From Fonsecaea monophora (Eukaryota; Ascomycota; Eurotiomycetes; Chaetothyriales; Herpotrichiellaceae): 64,000 nt of DNA. Below are positions 12,139-22,908 of this stretch, one piece after another; the stretch's first letter is position 1, and each line of letters starts with the position of its first letter. The stretch is from positions 310,001 through 374,000 of the forward strand of contig NW_019173945.1 of NCBI RefSeq assembly GCF_001642475.1. The letters run 5' to 3'. Position numbers and translations under genes: made by a program. Below the pieces are notes generated by a model, which saw only the letters and a program-made list of their open reading frames with translations, was not told the DNA's origin and made no database searches.

Positions 12139-12455
12139 GATTGCAACTGTTGGCCCACGCCACGAGCACTGTTTTGAAACTCTTCAGAAGCTATAACTCT
12201 TTCTGCACTCGGCACAGTAGGTGAGGTTCAAGCTGCGGAGGCGGAGCTGCAAATGCCAAGATAAAATCAAGCCAGGCTAACCCCTCTTTGGGACGAGGGT
12301 GATGCCGCTCTGTGCTCCCCCTGGCTCGCGCGAGTCAGGTGCGCGGTCACCCGTTTCTCACCAATGATGGGGGCCAAACCTCCGGGCGTCTTGGTGTCGG
12401 AAGGCCGACCTGCCCGCTTCGATGAAGACTTATGCGGGGGCTTTCATTGGCTAAA

Positions 12456-12468
12456 TGACCTTTGGTCA
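12456..12468. promoter_or_regulatory. TGACC inverted repeat near CCAAT motif
   Basis: Perfect 5-bp arms with a 3-base spacer (TGACC, TTT, GGTCA), 8 nt after an ATTGG (reverse CCAAT) at 12446. It lies about 320 nt upstream of the complex I subunit start. Such a dyad could bind a dimeric factor; the binding protein is unknown. Confidence 0.3.
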
Positions 12469-13021
12469 AAGTCAAGTCGACGATCCGTGATGTGCTCAAA
12501 AGCAGCGCTGCCGTGATTTCTCTTTGTGGATGGTATCGCTGAACTCGACTCTACAAGGACCACGCTGACTGACGGAAACCTGCGGTCGACGGTATATATT
12601 GAGTTGGCGGTATCCTCGCCGCTTTCGTCCACGTTCGACTGCCATTTCCTCCTGTCGCCGGACCTTCCCCTCATCCCAGCGACGATGGACCACTCTTCGT
12701 ACCGCTTGCCCCAACGTTGAGAACGTGCGGACTCTTCCTACAGGCCCTTCTTCTCCTGTCTCCTTCCCCATGCGCAATAGTGCTGATTGTCGACGAGCTA
12801 TCCGACCTGCCGTTCCCTGTCATCTAAGGGTGCCCTCAGAAAATCTATAGTACGCGAAGACGGACCGGTGGCTGCAAATTCATCCACGTCCGAGGACTTA
12901 TAGACCAGCTTCACAACTGCTCCATCCAGGACGATGATAAGAGCACTGTTCTCTGTTGTCTGCGCGGAACCTGATATTGATCAAAGCACTCTGCTAGCCT
13001 TGATTTGCCCATGTCCCGGGG

Positions 13022-13056
13022 CACGTGATATGCTGAAGCTTATCGTCGGGCACGTG
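13022..13056. promoter_or_regulatory. Two GGGCACGTG E-boxes
   Basis: CACGTG occurs at 13022-13027 and again at 13051-13056, each preceded by GGG or GGGG. The centre-to-centre spacing is 29 nt, close to three helical turns. A TATA-like CTTAAATAAAG starts at about 13061. CACGTG is the core of bHLH sites. No gene starts nearby on the plus strand, and the P450 gene ends to the right on the minus strand. Confidence 0.35.
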
Positions 13057-13317
13057 GGAGCTTAAATAAAGTACATATGAATCGAGCTTTGAAGAGCTTC
13101 ACAGCTACGTCGCAACTGAACGGAAAGAGACATGGGCCTTTTGGAGTGAAATCCCGCAAAGCAGTCGAACACTCATTTTAATCATTGAGGTCAAGCGAAA
13201 AACACTCATTATTTCATAATAAGAAAACGTATTTCGAAAGGAGTTTCGTAACAGATGAAGAACGCGTAATTACGATGTAATCTTGCGTGTACACTAGATT
13301 GCATTACTCAATACCAC

Positions 13318-15013
13318 TCAAATTCGAGTGTGAGGTCTGAGCTTGAATCGCATGTGCATGTCCTTTTGATACGCGAACCACGTCGTTGAAATCTTCCACG
13401 GGTTCTGGGGGTCCACAAACTCGGCATCGAAGTTGCGAACTATCTGGGCAACAAATTTGTGTATTTCAACCTTTTCCCCCTTTAAGTCAGCATTGGAAGT
13501 GGCTTTGTGCAATAACCCAGAAAACGTCTTACCAGTGCAATGTTGCGACCAATACACATGCGTGGCCCGTTGCCCCCAAATGTCATATTGCGCGACTCGA
13601 GATATCGGGAGCGGTCCTCGCTCTCCAACCAGCGTTCCGGACGGAACTCGTCAGCATCGTCGCCCCAGATTGCGGGATCGCGGTTCTGCGCGAGCGGACT
13701 GATACCGACGATCGTGCCCGCCGGAATCTCCTTGCCGTCGACCACCAACCCCACAGGGGCGTGCCGTAAGAGCTGCCAGACGATCGACGGTAGCATTCGA
13801 AGTGCCTCTCTGACGACTGCCTGCAGGTACGGCAGCGTCTGGGTCTCTAGATACGAGATCGGCGCCGCCGATTCTCGGGTCTCGTAGAAGGCGTCGACCT
13901 CCTGTTGGACCTTTTTGAAGACCTCCGGGCGCGTACAGATGTAGTAGAGACACGTCCGCATCCCGATGGAGGTTGTGTCAGCGCCGGCGCCTCTGTGTAT
14001 TTAAGTTAGCACGAAACTCGGAGATGGGACGAAACTTTTGTGTACATAATATTCATGGCCTCGATCAGCACCTCCCCGAAAGACGCGGACCCACCGTCCG
14101 CTCCCTTCATGCCAACAAAGTGCGTCAGCATATCGTATCGCTTGGTGTCACCGAGGTTATCCAGTCTCTCTTTCACCCTCATCGCGCTCCACTGTTGGAA
14201 GGCATCAAAGGACTGGACTTGCGGCTTCAACTTCATGGCCAGCCTCATTATAGGGTTATTGAACCATATCATCTGACCCCATGCGTGCCCAAGGTTGCCC
14301 ATGACGAAGAAGCCGTTGAAGATGATTTTGCGCAAGTCCATGACGTCCGTTTCGGTTTCAAGATGGCCCATCGGCTCGCTGTAGGCGAGCTCTCCGACCA
14401 CGTCGAAGGCCAAAGCGTTGGTGAAGTCGGACATGTTTACACTTCGCCCAGCCCGCGAGTGTGCTGCGAGCTTAGAGAAGAGGAGGTTCAGCATGCCCTG
14501 GATGTATGGCTCGTATCTCAGGATGCTGGTCATAGAGTACGCCGACGAAACCCGCTTCCTCAGGAAGGAATGGATGTTTTTGTCTTGGGTCGCGAAGAGC
14601 CCGGGGGCGACATCCGGCATTTCCCACACCTGGTACCATGCCGTCTTGGTAGAATTGTGGCCATGGCCGTAGAGAAGCTTCATGGCGTTTTCATCGACAA
14701 TAGAAAGCTCATTCGGGGCCACTCTTACAACGCGACCGTAGTTTCGGTGCAGAGCGAGAATGTCCTCATGCCAAGTACCGGCAAAGTATCGCCTCGAGCG
14801 CCAAAGACCGGTGATTTTGGCCCAAAAGGGACCCGGGAACGTTGATAGTGGGTGCAATGTCAGACGATAGAGACCAAGACATGTTCCTGCAACTAGAATC
14901 CATACCGGGAACCATTCCCAGGAAAACAATACACGAATCGAGCTCACCGGTGCCTCGAGCATTTTGATGCCTGAACTTTTCGAAGCAATAGGCGGTCTCG
15001 AAAGACCGTCCAA
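13318..15013 (-). CDS. Cytochrome P450 monooxygenase (microsomal, pisatin-demethylase-like)
   Basis: Minus-strand exons are 15013-14046, 13992-13533 and 13470-13318 (1581 nt, 526 residues). Visible marks are an N-terminal membrane anchor (W-I-L-V-A-G-T-C-L-G-L-Y) followed by the hinge H-P-L-S-T-F-P-G-P-F-W, the I-helix A-G-A-D-T-T, the K-helix E-A-L-R, the region F-R-P-E-R-W, and the haem loop F-G-G-N-G-P-R-M-C-I-G with its Cys ligand. It would sit in the ER membrane and use a P450 reductase to hydroxylate or demethylate a small molecule. The haem loop has one residue more between Phe and Cys than the usual FxxGxRxCxG. An alternative start at 14962 (M-L-E-A) would keep the anchor. Neighbouring flavin oxidases suggest a shared pathway. 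Confidence 0.92.
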
Positions 15014-16114
15014 GCAGATCAGTCTACAAACACGATCCTCTTATGTAAACCTGGTGTACCACAAAGAATCCCCCAACTCCGCCATCTCCCCGTGCCCAAC
15101 TGGCCACCCCTCTTCCTCTCCACATGGCCCAAAGCATGCTCCCTTCCGCCCTCACACCCAAGGAGACTCCACATCCACCTGGCTTCTGGTCACAATGACA
15201 ATAAGGACGAGTATTCCAAAATGGCTCTCAACCTCCCCGTCATACGTGCTCTGCCAAGATGTGGGTTTATGAAGACACAAACACATCAGATGCGTGTGGC
15301 GACATGTAGAAGGCACATCGCTGGAGAACCCGCGACTTCACTGCCCACCATGCGGACGTGACTCGTCGCTAATCTTCCCACGAAGGTAGTGATAACTATC
15401 CACGTTAAAAGCAGCAAAGACCACAGGCTGAGTGGGTGGGGGTGGTGGAGGTGATCAAGGATGGGAAATCTACTACAAATCTTAGGGACTTGACACATGC
15501 CCAAACATCCGCACATTCCCTTATAGATTTTTCATATGCTCACTAAATGTGTTGGTGTATCGTATTGAGTCGAAGATGCACTCCACTGAGAAGCCATTTG
15601 TGATCGTCGTTGGGGCTGGTCCAGCCGGACTTGATGATACCAGGCACAAGTGAGAAGTGCTGGATAGGATGTACTGTGGTATCTAGGGAGTGGGAGCGCG
15701 GATAAAATGCCAAAGCAGTTAAGCTCCCGCACGGCATCGGGAGAAAGTCTGGGGCCGCGCTCGAGTGTCCTGACTAACTGACTTCGCTGAGGGTCCAGCC
15801 ATGTCATGTCTTGCTACTAGCCGCAAAGCCAATAACATCATGGATAAGCGCGTTGCTCGTTAAGCAAGTTGCTTTGCTTTTGACCAGTTTTGTGCGCCAA
15901 TTGAGGTATAGGGCCTCTTCCTCCACAGCCACTGGACCAAGCCGGCTCTCCTCGCTGTGGCCAGGAATTGGGCTATTCAATCTTGCTTTAGTTTCGTTCT
16001 TGCATCCACCTCCTTCTGCACATGACCTTTCACACACCCACAAAGGACATCGCTACAACTGGAGTCAGAAGGCTCCTCCTGGCTTGTCACGTAGAAATGC
16101 CTCGGATAAGTACT
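15014..16114. other. Intergenic region upstream of the P450 gene
   Basis: Promoter side of the P450 gene. Apart from the flavin monooxygenase fragment at 15576-15653, only short open frames without recognisable motifs are seen. Confidence 0.4.
15576..15653 (+). pseudogene. Truncated start of an FAD-dependent monooxygenase
   Basis: An ATG opens 25 codons that read M-H-S-T-E-K-P-F-V-I-V-V-G-A-G-P-A-G-L and then diverge into a stop. The Lys/Pro-F-V-I-V-V-G-A-G-P-A-G-L piece is the FAD-binding beta-alpha-beta (GxGxxG) start of PheA/TfdB or UbiH-type aromatic-ring monooxygenases. Nothing after it continues the domain, so this is a broken gene end, not a functional gene. Confidence 0.6.
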
Positions 16115-17325
16115 TCAGACTAGAGCGCTTGCTACACAATGCACTGCTTGTACGAATCCTCCTTGGTATCTGCCGTTCATATTTGAGTTCACGAGCCTTG
16201 AAATAAAACCAACTTGAAGCGACAGGTAATCATTCATGAGTGACGAAGGTGGTGGTAATCTGCTCAAGTTGGGCAGCAGGAAAATGCGATTCGTCTGTGG
16301 AAAAGAGCCCGTGCCATTGTGATATCTGCACTCTTCTGTCAGCAAGTCAGTGTCAGCACGGAACTCGACGAACCACTGAGAGAAGATGTATGTAAAGGGG
16401 CTCAGCTTCCGCCATGCTATCGTTGCTCTACAATTTGTCAGCACAAAAAGCTCTGCCTCAACCTTGGGACGGGCTAACACGGATAAACGAAGCAAGTTCC
16501 AGGGTGAGCTCTGCAGAGGCGATTGTACAAATTATATCTCTGACCGACTTCTTCGTCAAGTTCGCCATTGAAAGCTCGCGAGACACTACACTTAGTAGCT
16601 TCTGTGACCAATGTTAGACGGAATTCACTAAAGCAAATGGGTAAACAGCTAAGCTAAAGATGGTTGGAACAAACGAACCGGAAATGTTGTTAACAGGAAA
16701 TGAGACGCGCCTGTGGTGCCAAGAATGCTGAAACCAAGACTGACCATGGCTAGAAGTAACGTGGTAGGCGTATTTCGGGCAGAAAAGGTCGACATGTGCA
16801 TCAGAGGGAGAATTGGGTGAAATTGAAAAGCGTAAAGATCCAGTGCAATATCAAAAAGCTCGGTTTGCGGTACGATTAAACCTTCCACTGCCGTTTGGCA
16901 CGAACTGGTGGTGTTTTCGACAAAGCTCTTCTGCGAGACTCGGATCGGGGATGTGATAATGTACTGATTTTCATCATCAAGAGCCTTCATAATTCGCAGG
17001 CGGCAGCCCTTGTCAAAATTCCACCGGCTTTCATTACCCCCAGGATTGTCGGACGACGCGTGGGAGATGGCCAGCTTACAAAAAAGGTTCTCTTGTTCAT
17101 AGTTCAGAAGCTCTGTCCAGAGGCCGGGCATCACATGTCGACATTATCTTGGCCGGCTTGCCCAAGCTCTGGCAGTAGTGGACAGGAAGAGATATCATAG
17201 TTGTGAAGCAGAAAGTCCGCATCCAGGTCGAAGTCTATGTTGGCTAAGGGATATCCCGACAGATCAGGGATATTTTGTTGCGTATCGTTTTCACCGATGG
17301 GGGACAAGACCATTGAGGGTATCAT
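16115..17325 (-). pseudogene. Decayed fungal transcription factor (fungal_trans domain)
   Basis: On the minus strand the piece at 17134-16649 contains the family block A-L-D-L-Y-A-F-Q-F-H-P-I-L-P-L-M-H-M-S-T-F-S followed by L-L-L-A-M-V-S-L-G-F-S-I-L-G-T, typical of the middle homology domain in fungal C2H2/Zn-cluster regulators. It is preceded in another frame (17325-17131) by an acidic N-terminal piece rich in Asp, and followed in other frames (from about 16620 down to 16115) by stretches that look like the C-terminal part, interrupted by stops. No DNA-binding finger is left. At least two frame breaks make it a relic. Its place between the P450 and the flavin oxidases suggests it once regulated them. 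Confidence 0.5.
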
Positions 17326-18114
17326 GGCGTGTTTGAGGTGGGGGCGCTGCAGAAGTGTATTTTTTTTATGTACCGTCCGTCGTCGCAGCTGCGGTAATAT
17401 GCCTGACTCTCACAGAAGATTGCTACCCCAAGGGAATTTGTATAGATGTATCGCATGTCTTGAAGACTGGCGATAGCCCTGCCATCGTCGTCCCCCCTGC
17501 CAAGATCTCCACCTGGCCAAGATGAGGCAGTGATGATGGCATGGGCAATATTTTGTGGCCATAGTAGACTAGAGCTCTGCTTGTGCATCGATGGCAGCGT
17601 TATCCAGGCGCAGACAGATAGATTGGGCACTCCACGAGGCACTATACTGGATGTAGCTGGGAGGGGAACAATGTGAAAAGTGATGAAGTGGGGAATTGGA
17701 GCTGAGGCGCCCTGAGCGCCCAATCTCTGCAGCCACGTGACCTGGAGTGCCATGCTGGCCCTTGAGTGGGTCTCGTCCCCAAGCCAAGACATGGCATGGG
17801 AAAGTGGTCGCGACGAAGCCGCAGACAGACGCTGCCAACACCTAGGAATATGTTCTCGCTCGGAACCTGGTGCGTGATAGATATGTCGCGTCTGCTGCTA
17901 ACAGAAGAATGCTCCCACAATTTGGCAGGATAGGGAATGGCAACTGACCCCACATGTTGGGGCATCATTCATCAAATGGCGACCTACTTTGGGCGTAATA
18001 ACATTCAGCCCAACTTTCTGTTCTGACCTTGCCCTGCGTTCCGCTCCAGAGATCGTCGACCCGAGACACTTCCACACTACAGACATCGTAGTCCTTCGCG
18101 ACGGAAAATCGTGC
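17326..18114. other. Intergenic region
   Basis: Between the broken regulator and the NTF2-like gene. No recognised gene; no zinc-finger remnant could be read. Confidence 0.35.
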
Positions 18115-18537
18115 ATGATGAGTTCTTTCCGCGACAAATTATTAGCCACGACCGACCGGTTCATCCGTGTCATGAGCGGCGGTACCGTCGACGAGGTCGT
18201 GTCGATTCGAAGCGCCAACTGTGTCCAGCGTACCTTGCCATCGTCGCTCAAAGCACCATCCATGAACAACAAAGAGTTCGCGGCTTTTTACTCGTCCGTA
18301 TCAGGCGACCTCTCCGATTTTCAAGTCTGGCTCGCACCCGGTACAGAGCCGATTGTCGACGAGACATCCAGACGAGTGGCTCTGCACCTCCATTCCCGCG
18401 CCAATGGGAAGAATGGAACTTACAGCAACGAATATATATTCCTGCTCCTCATGTCCGAGGACGGATCGCTTCTGGAGGAGGTCGTTGAGTTCACAGACAG
18501 TGCGTACGTCCAGAGCTACTTCCAACCGAAAGAATAA
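18115..18537 (+). CDS. NTF2-like/SnoaL-type small protein
   Basis: Single exon of 140 residues from the first of two adjacent ATGs (18115 and 18118). The order of elements fits a cone-shaped NTF2-like fold: an N-terminal helix (F-R-D-K-L-L-A-T-T-D-R-F-I-R-V-M), a short helix and loop (C-V-Q-R-T-L-P), a helix (N-N-K-E-F-A-A-F-Y), then beta strands with R-R-V-A-L-H-L-H-S-R-A and Y-I-F-L-L-L, and the terminal strand D-S-A-Y-V-Q-S-Y-F. Fungal members of this size are small enzymes or binding proteins in secondary metabolism (isomerases, cyclases, dehydratases) or are uncharacterised. A longer frame exists upstream to 17989 but gives a non-homologous leader. It lies among oxidoreductase genes, so a role on the same pathway is plausible inference. 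Confidence 0.72.
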   Translation: MMSSFRDKLLATTDRFIRVMSGGTVDEVVSIRSANCVQRTLPSSLKAPSMNNKEFAAFYSSVSGDLSDFQVWLAPGTEPIVDETSRRVALHLHSRANGKNGTYSNEYIFLLLMSEDGSLLEEVVEFTDSAYVQSYFQPKE

Positions 18538-19754
18538 GTAGTGCTTGAAGCATAGCACGGAGAGCTTTTTTGGATCACACACAAGGGACCGAAAAAGTCA
18601 TGGATTGTAAGATCTGTTTTTCGACAGCATCTCTACAGCCTATATCCTCACGCCTCCATTGATTCATCGTCGTCGCTGGAAGGCGATGATCTCTCGAGAG
18701 AATACATGTGTCGGCTAACTGGCAATTTACGTTCATTCTCTGCAAATGCCGAGTAACTGGTGTTCTTGACTTTTCTCTGGCAACATGCTTGTTTATATAG
18801 CCGGACCTGAATAAGACGTAATCTAGCCGTGAAGAGAGGATCTGTTCAAACATCAGCATCAGAGGCCCTCTGGACAAGATTCTCTCTCTATCGATGTAGT
18901 GAAATATGTGAGCAAAGTCGGGGCTTGTGGATTAGGATGTTGCGCACATTGCTTAATGGTAACGCGATATATCGACCTGGCCAGGGTTTTCTTTTAGCCC
19001 GGTGCGAGAACAGAGCTACGTGCAGAAGAGGGAGAGCGTGGTCTAGTGAATGTCCGGTCCCTTTCGGCTTGATGGTGGCAAAGAATTCCGCTGTCTGAGG
19101 ATATGTAATCTTGATGAGAGAGATCAGACAAACTAGATATATCAACCATTCATCTAGAACACTGTGATTCGTTTGCATTCGCTTTCCACCATGGATTATG
19201 AAACCTCAATTACCGCAAATAGAGAACTCATAGAGACCTCAGCGGGCTGCTGGACAGGAAGCTTATGCCTAACCAAAAGCCACGTCGAGTTTCCGTTGAG
19301 AGCTACACTACTAGGGTGATGGTACCGTCCAGAGAACAGAGATTAAATTTGTTGATTCCGAAATCGGTGTTGACCTGGGTTGCATACGCATGCAAGATTG
19401 GCATTCCTATCCAGTCCCAACTATGGGCAATCTTTTGCATTGAACTAGACTTCCCTAACGTGATATCCATGAAGCTTCGCAGAAATCTCAGGAGAGTCAG
19501 TGGAGCACGAAAAAGGCGCAGATCTGGGAAAGTCTATATCCTCTGCAACATCAAGGTAGGTTACATGATCACATTCAGGGGAGAAATGTCTGTTTTGCTG
19601 GCGGACTCGTCCAATGTTCAAAGAAGATGTGGCGTTTAGCCAGTGGCTATGGATTTGACGATGATGTCGTCTTGGTGACTCTTAAGATCAACCGAGTCCA
19701 AGGATAGGCCCCCCAAAAGGTATTACCGCAGAGTGCCATATGTCGTTAGCCCAG
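18538..19754. other. Intergenic region
   Basis: 3' flanks of the NTF2-like gene and of the VAO-type gene. Open frames of up to 125 codons are present but without recognisable motifs; I see no gene. Confidence 0.4.
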
Positions 19755-21797
19755 CTACAATTTGCCACGAGTTGAACGGGAAGATTCTGAAACCTCGCGA
19801 AACTGTCTGTATTTCTTCGGCCAGATCCCTTGTTTCCCAGGAGAAAGTATGCCATCCGGGTCAACAGCATCCTGCATCAGAACTGTCAGCATGACAATCT
19901 TGCCGATAACGACCCATAGTGACATAAATAATGACTAACCTTAATCTTTTCGACAAACCTGTTGTATGCGTGATTGTTGAACTCGTTGAGATCTGCAATC
20001 TCATCTGGCATCCCATGTGAGCGAATCTCAAGGCGCTCTGCGTCGCATCCACTTACCCATGTGATTGACATGACCACGGTACATGCCGTATCCCTTGTCT
20101 TTTGCGACTTTATGCATCTCATTGTAGGCCTTTTCCACGTTCTTGCACTGCTCGGGACTCAATTGGTCGTATGCATACATGCTCGTGCAAACTGAATGAC
20201 GTTCGTGCATGAAAAAATCCACCATGAAGTCGAGATCAGCGGCGGCATAGATATCTCGACAAGCACGTACCCATCCCTGGATATGTTTGCCTGTAGAAGG
20301 GAGAACAGGGGCGTAATCACCGTGAGCTGCTTTCCCCGATTCTCCAAGAGGCCAGTCCATGAGAGGGAGGCTGAACAAGGACGGAACTCCCGCCAGCATA
20401 AGGCCATGCTCCGGGGGGATAGACTTCGCGTCTAGAGGCTTTCCATTTTCTTCCTTGTATAGGAAACCTTCCATGGTCCCTGTGGGTGCCTTTCGAGAGA
20501 GCTGTTCTTTAATTTCGGCTAACTGTGCGCTGAGAACTCGTTCCGGACCATAAAGACCCCAGCGGGCGACCCAAGAGCCCACCTTGAGCTCCTTCTGCAG
20601 CTCCTTCAGGCGCCATTTCGGGATGGCACCTTCGCCTTTCCAGAACGTATTCCGCTTTCCGCGAATACATAGTATCTCTCCGAAGTTTTGAACCCAAATC
20701 ATGTTTGGAATCAGGGAGGTTCGTCGCATCTCTGCTAGTGCATCCACCAACACCTCTATGTCATCGTCCTCAGGCACACTGAATGAACATGACATAAAGG
20801 CAGGTGGTCGGGGTGCAACCCACATGCTGAGCTTGGTAACCACACCAAGGTTGCTTTGCAGAAATAAACCTTCGACAGATGGACCGTATGAGAACTTGGA
20901 TACGAACGCCGTTGGCGAATTGGTGATACCCCACTGCCCCGTACGCACCAGGTCACCATCTCCAAGCATGACTTCGAGACCAGCTGTATATTGGTGGTGA
21001 TTCGCATAGGCTCCATAGCCAACGCCCCGGTCTAAGGTCTACCAGAAGAATTAGCCCCACTCCGCCAGAATAATGGGGGGGATACTCATTCACATTGCCG
21101 ATGACACTTCCCCAGCCGAGAGATGGAATGCTTGGCCAGACTTTTTTCCCATGTTCGATACAATAGTTGTAGAGGTCCTGAAAGGTGACACCTGGTTCTA
21201 CCACAGCATAACCCTGCTCGTCGTTCACCTCGAGGACACGATTCATACGATGTAGATCAAGAGCGACAGAGCCGTTCAAGCGAGGTGCTGGACCTCCGTA
21301 ACTTGCCAGGTCCAATTTCGTTAGTACATAATACAGGCAGGCTGTGTTGTAGAGTAAGCACCTACCCGAGGTTCTTTCCCCTTGAGAATGTCCACAACGG
21401 GATGTTGAACTTCTTGGCCACTTGAAGCACTTGACTGAGCTCTCCGATCGATTCAGGGCTATGAGAATCATTATTACATCAGTATCGACAGAATGTATCA
21501 GGTTCATCACGGCATGTGTACTCACCAGACAGCAGCGCTCGGCATCTTGCGCTTCGACTCGTCATTTTCATAAAGCTCGTACGGATCGATATAGTGCGCC
21601 AGTGCGTCCCCGATGAATACTTGGGTCTGACCGACTATGGCGACGAGATCATGCAACGCTGTCTCGAAGTCGGCTCGGGTAACATTTGGCGGTAGCACCG
21701 GTTTGATCGGCGCAATTTTGGGCGGGGCGAACGTTTTTTGGTGCGCGCGGTCATATTCAGGGTCTGCATAGGTATTCACGGGTAATTTGGACGTCAT
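19755..21797 (-). CDS. Vanillyl-alcohol oxidase/p-cresol methylhydroxylase-type flavoenzyme
   Basis: Minus-strand exons are 21797-21526, 21458-21366, 21301-21094, 21038-20057, 20004-19940 and 19871-19755 (1737 nt, 578 residues). It matches fungal vanillyl-alcohol oxidase along the full length: the FAD-domain segment G-K-N-L-G-Y-G-G-P-A-P-R, V-V-E-P-G-V-T-F-Q-D-L, G-S-V-I-G-N-T-L-D-R-G-V-G-Y, the Y-R pair in M-Y-R-G-H, and the end A-V-D-P-D-G-I-L-S-P-G-K. The enzyme family oxidises 4-alkyl or 4-hydroxymethyl phenols. The residue equivalent to the FAD-linking His422 of VAO appears kept (A-A-H-G-D-Y), as do Tyr108 and Tyr503/Arg504 equivalents. The Asp170 equivalent is Ser (I-P-S-L-G), as in p-cresol methylhydroxylase. 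Likely peroxisomal or cytosolic; no signal peptide. It lies beside a second flavin oxidase on the same strand. Confidence 0.92.
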
Positions 21798-22908
21798 GAC
21801 GGGCTATCCTTCGTAGGCGATTTTTGTTTGGCTGGGACATCCAGTGTCGCTGTCGGAGTCCTATATATCATTCTGTGGTCATGGAAATCAACGACGACAG
21901 TCAGTAGGTAACCCCCCAATTACCCGTTCCAGCTGGCCAATACCGATCCACTTGTCACCTACTCGTTGGAGAAGACTTGCACCCCATGGGAGCTCAGCTC
22001 CACATGTCGCCGAGATATTATTATAGTACCGCGAAGGGTTATACCACTTAGGGCCTTCCTTTGGAGAAAAGTGCTTAAGGGTTGACCGAGGGGTTATTAT
22101 GGTTTGCCTGGCTACGGATGGAGAATCAAAACGACCTGATGCCCACACCAGCCCCGATGAGGAAGGTATACCGCGGACAGGAACAAGCCCAGGGATATGA
22201 CGGATGATCCCTCCTTTAGTATGCCCCAAACCATTAGGGGAAAGGGACTGATAGTCTATACGTTATGTAATAGGAAAATAAATGTTAGGGACATTCGAGT
22301 GTGTTACGAAACGGCCTAAAGGCTGACCATCGACCATTTTGGGGGGCAGGCAGGCAGGCTAGCTGAAAAGAAACCCGTGACTACGAATATTCATATGTTG
22401 TGTTATCCCAGCCTTGATCCGTCTGCCCACGGTCATCTGGAGTCACCCCTCAATTATGCGTGCCGCTGCCAAGATTGGAAAACAGTACTTCTTCGACCTG
22501 AGCGTTTCCTAGTCTATCGCCAGCCGTATTCGAGTAAGAACGGACACAATGCATTCGGTTGGGGAAGGAGGCAGTACGATGGTAACTCAAATGTTGTAAC
22601 TAAAACCTTAAATAATACGAGAAACTGAATACACGAAGGCACCGCGGCCGCGTTACTGGGGGCGGGCTGGTCCAGTTCGTAACAACGAGGGTTTGATGGA
22701 ATTGCTGTCTCTGCAAGAAGGAAGCTATGAACCTCGTGACCAGGAACTGCAGAGTTTGAAGCAAAACACTCCATGTCCCGCAAGACAACCATCTTCTATT
22801 TTCCAACAGCCGCGACTGCCGTCATGTCCGAAGCTATCCCAGAGCATCGGTGTCGGGGTCATACATTACACCATCACACCCATTGACACGATCGACCTGT
22901 TCGGTGTC
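21798..22908. other. Intergenic region between two co-oriented flavoenzyme genes
   Basis: Promoter of the VAO-type gene (left part) and 3' flank of the berberine-bridge-type gene. I see no further gene. Confidence 0.4.

Larger units (their letters stand above)
12139..13317. other. Intergenic region with paired E-boxes and a TGACC palindrome
   Basis: No gene recognised. The part next to the complex I gene contains CCAAT-type motifs and the inverted repeat TGACC-TTT-GGTCA at 12456-12468. Further right there are two CACGTG boxes followed by an AT-rich TATA-like stretch (see separate entry). Short open frames on both strands around 12.5-12.85 kb show no motif. Confidence 0.4.

Noticed and set aside
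19265..19639. 125-codon plus-strand frame near the VAO-type gene
   Set aside because: No motif or homology recognised; in a gene-free 3' region.
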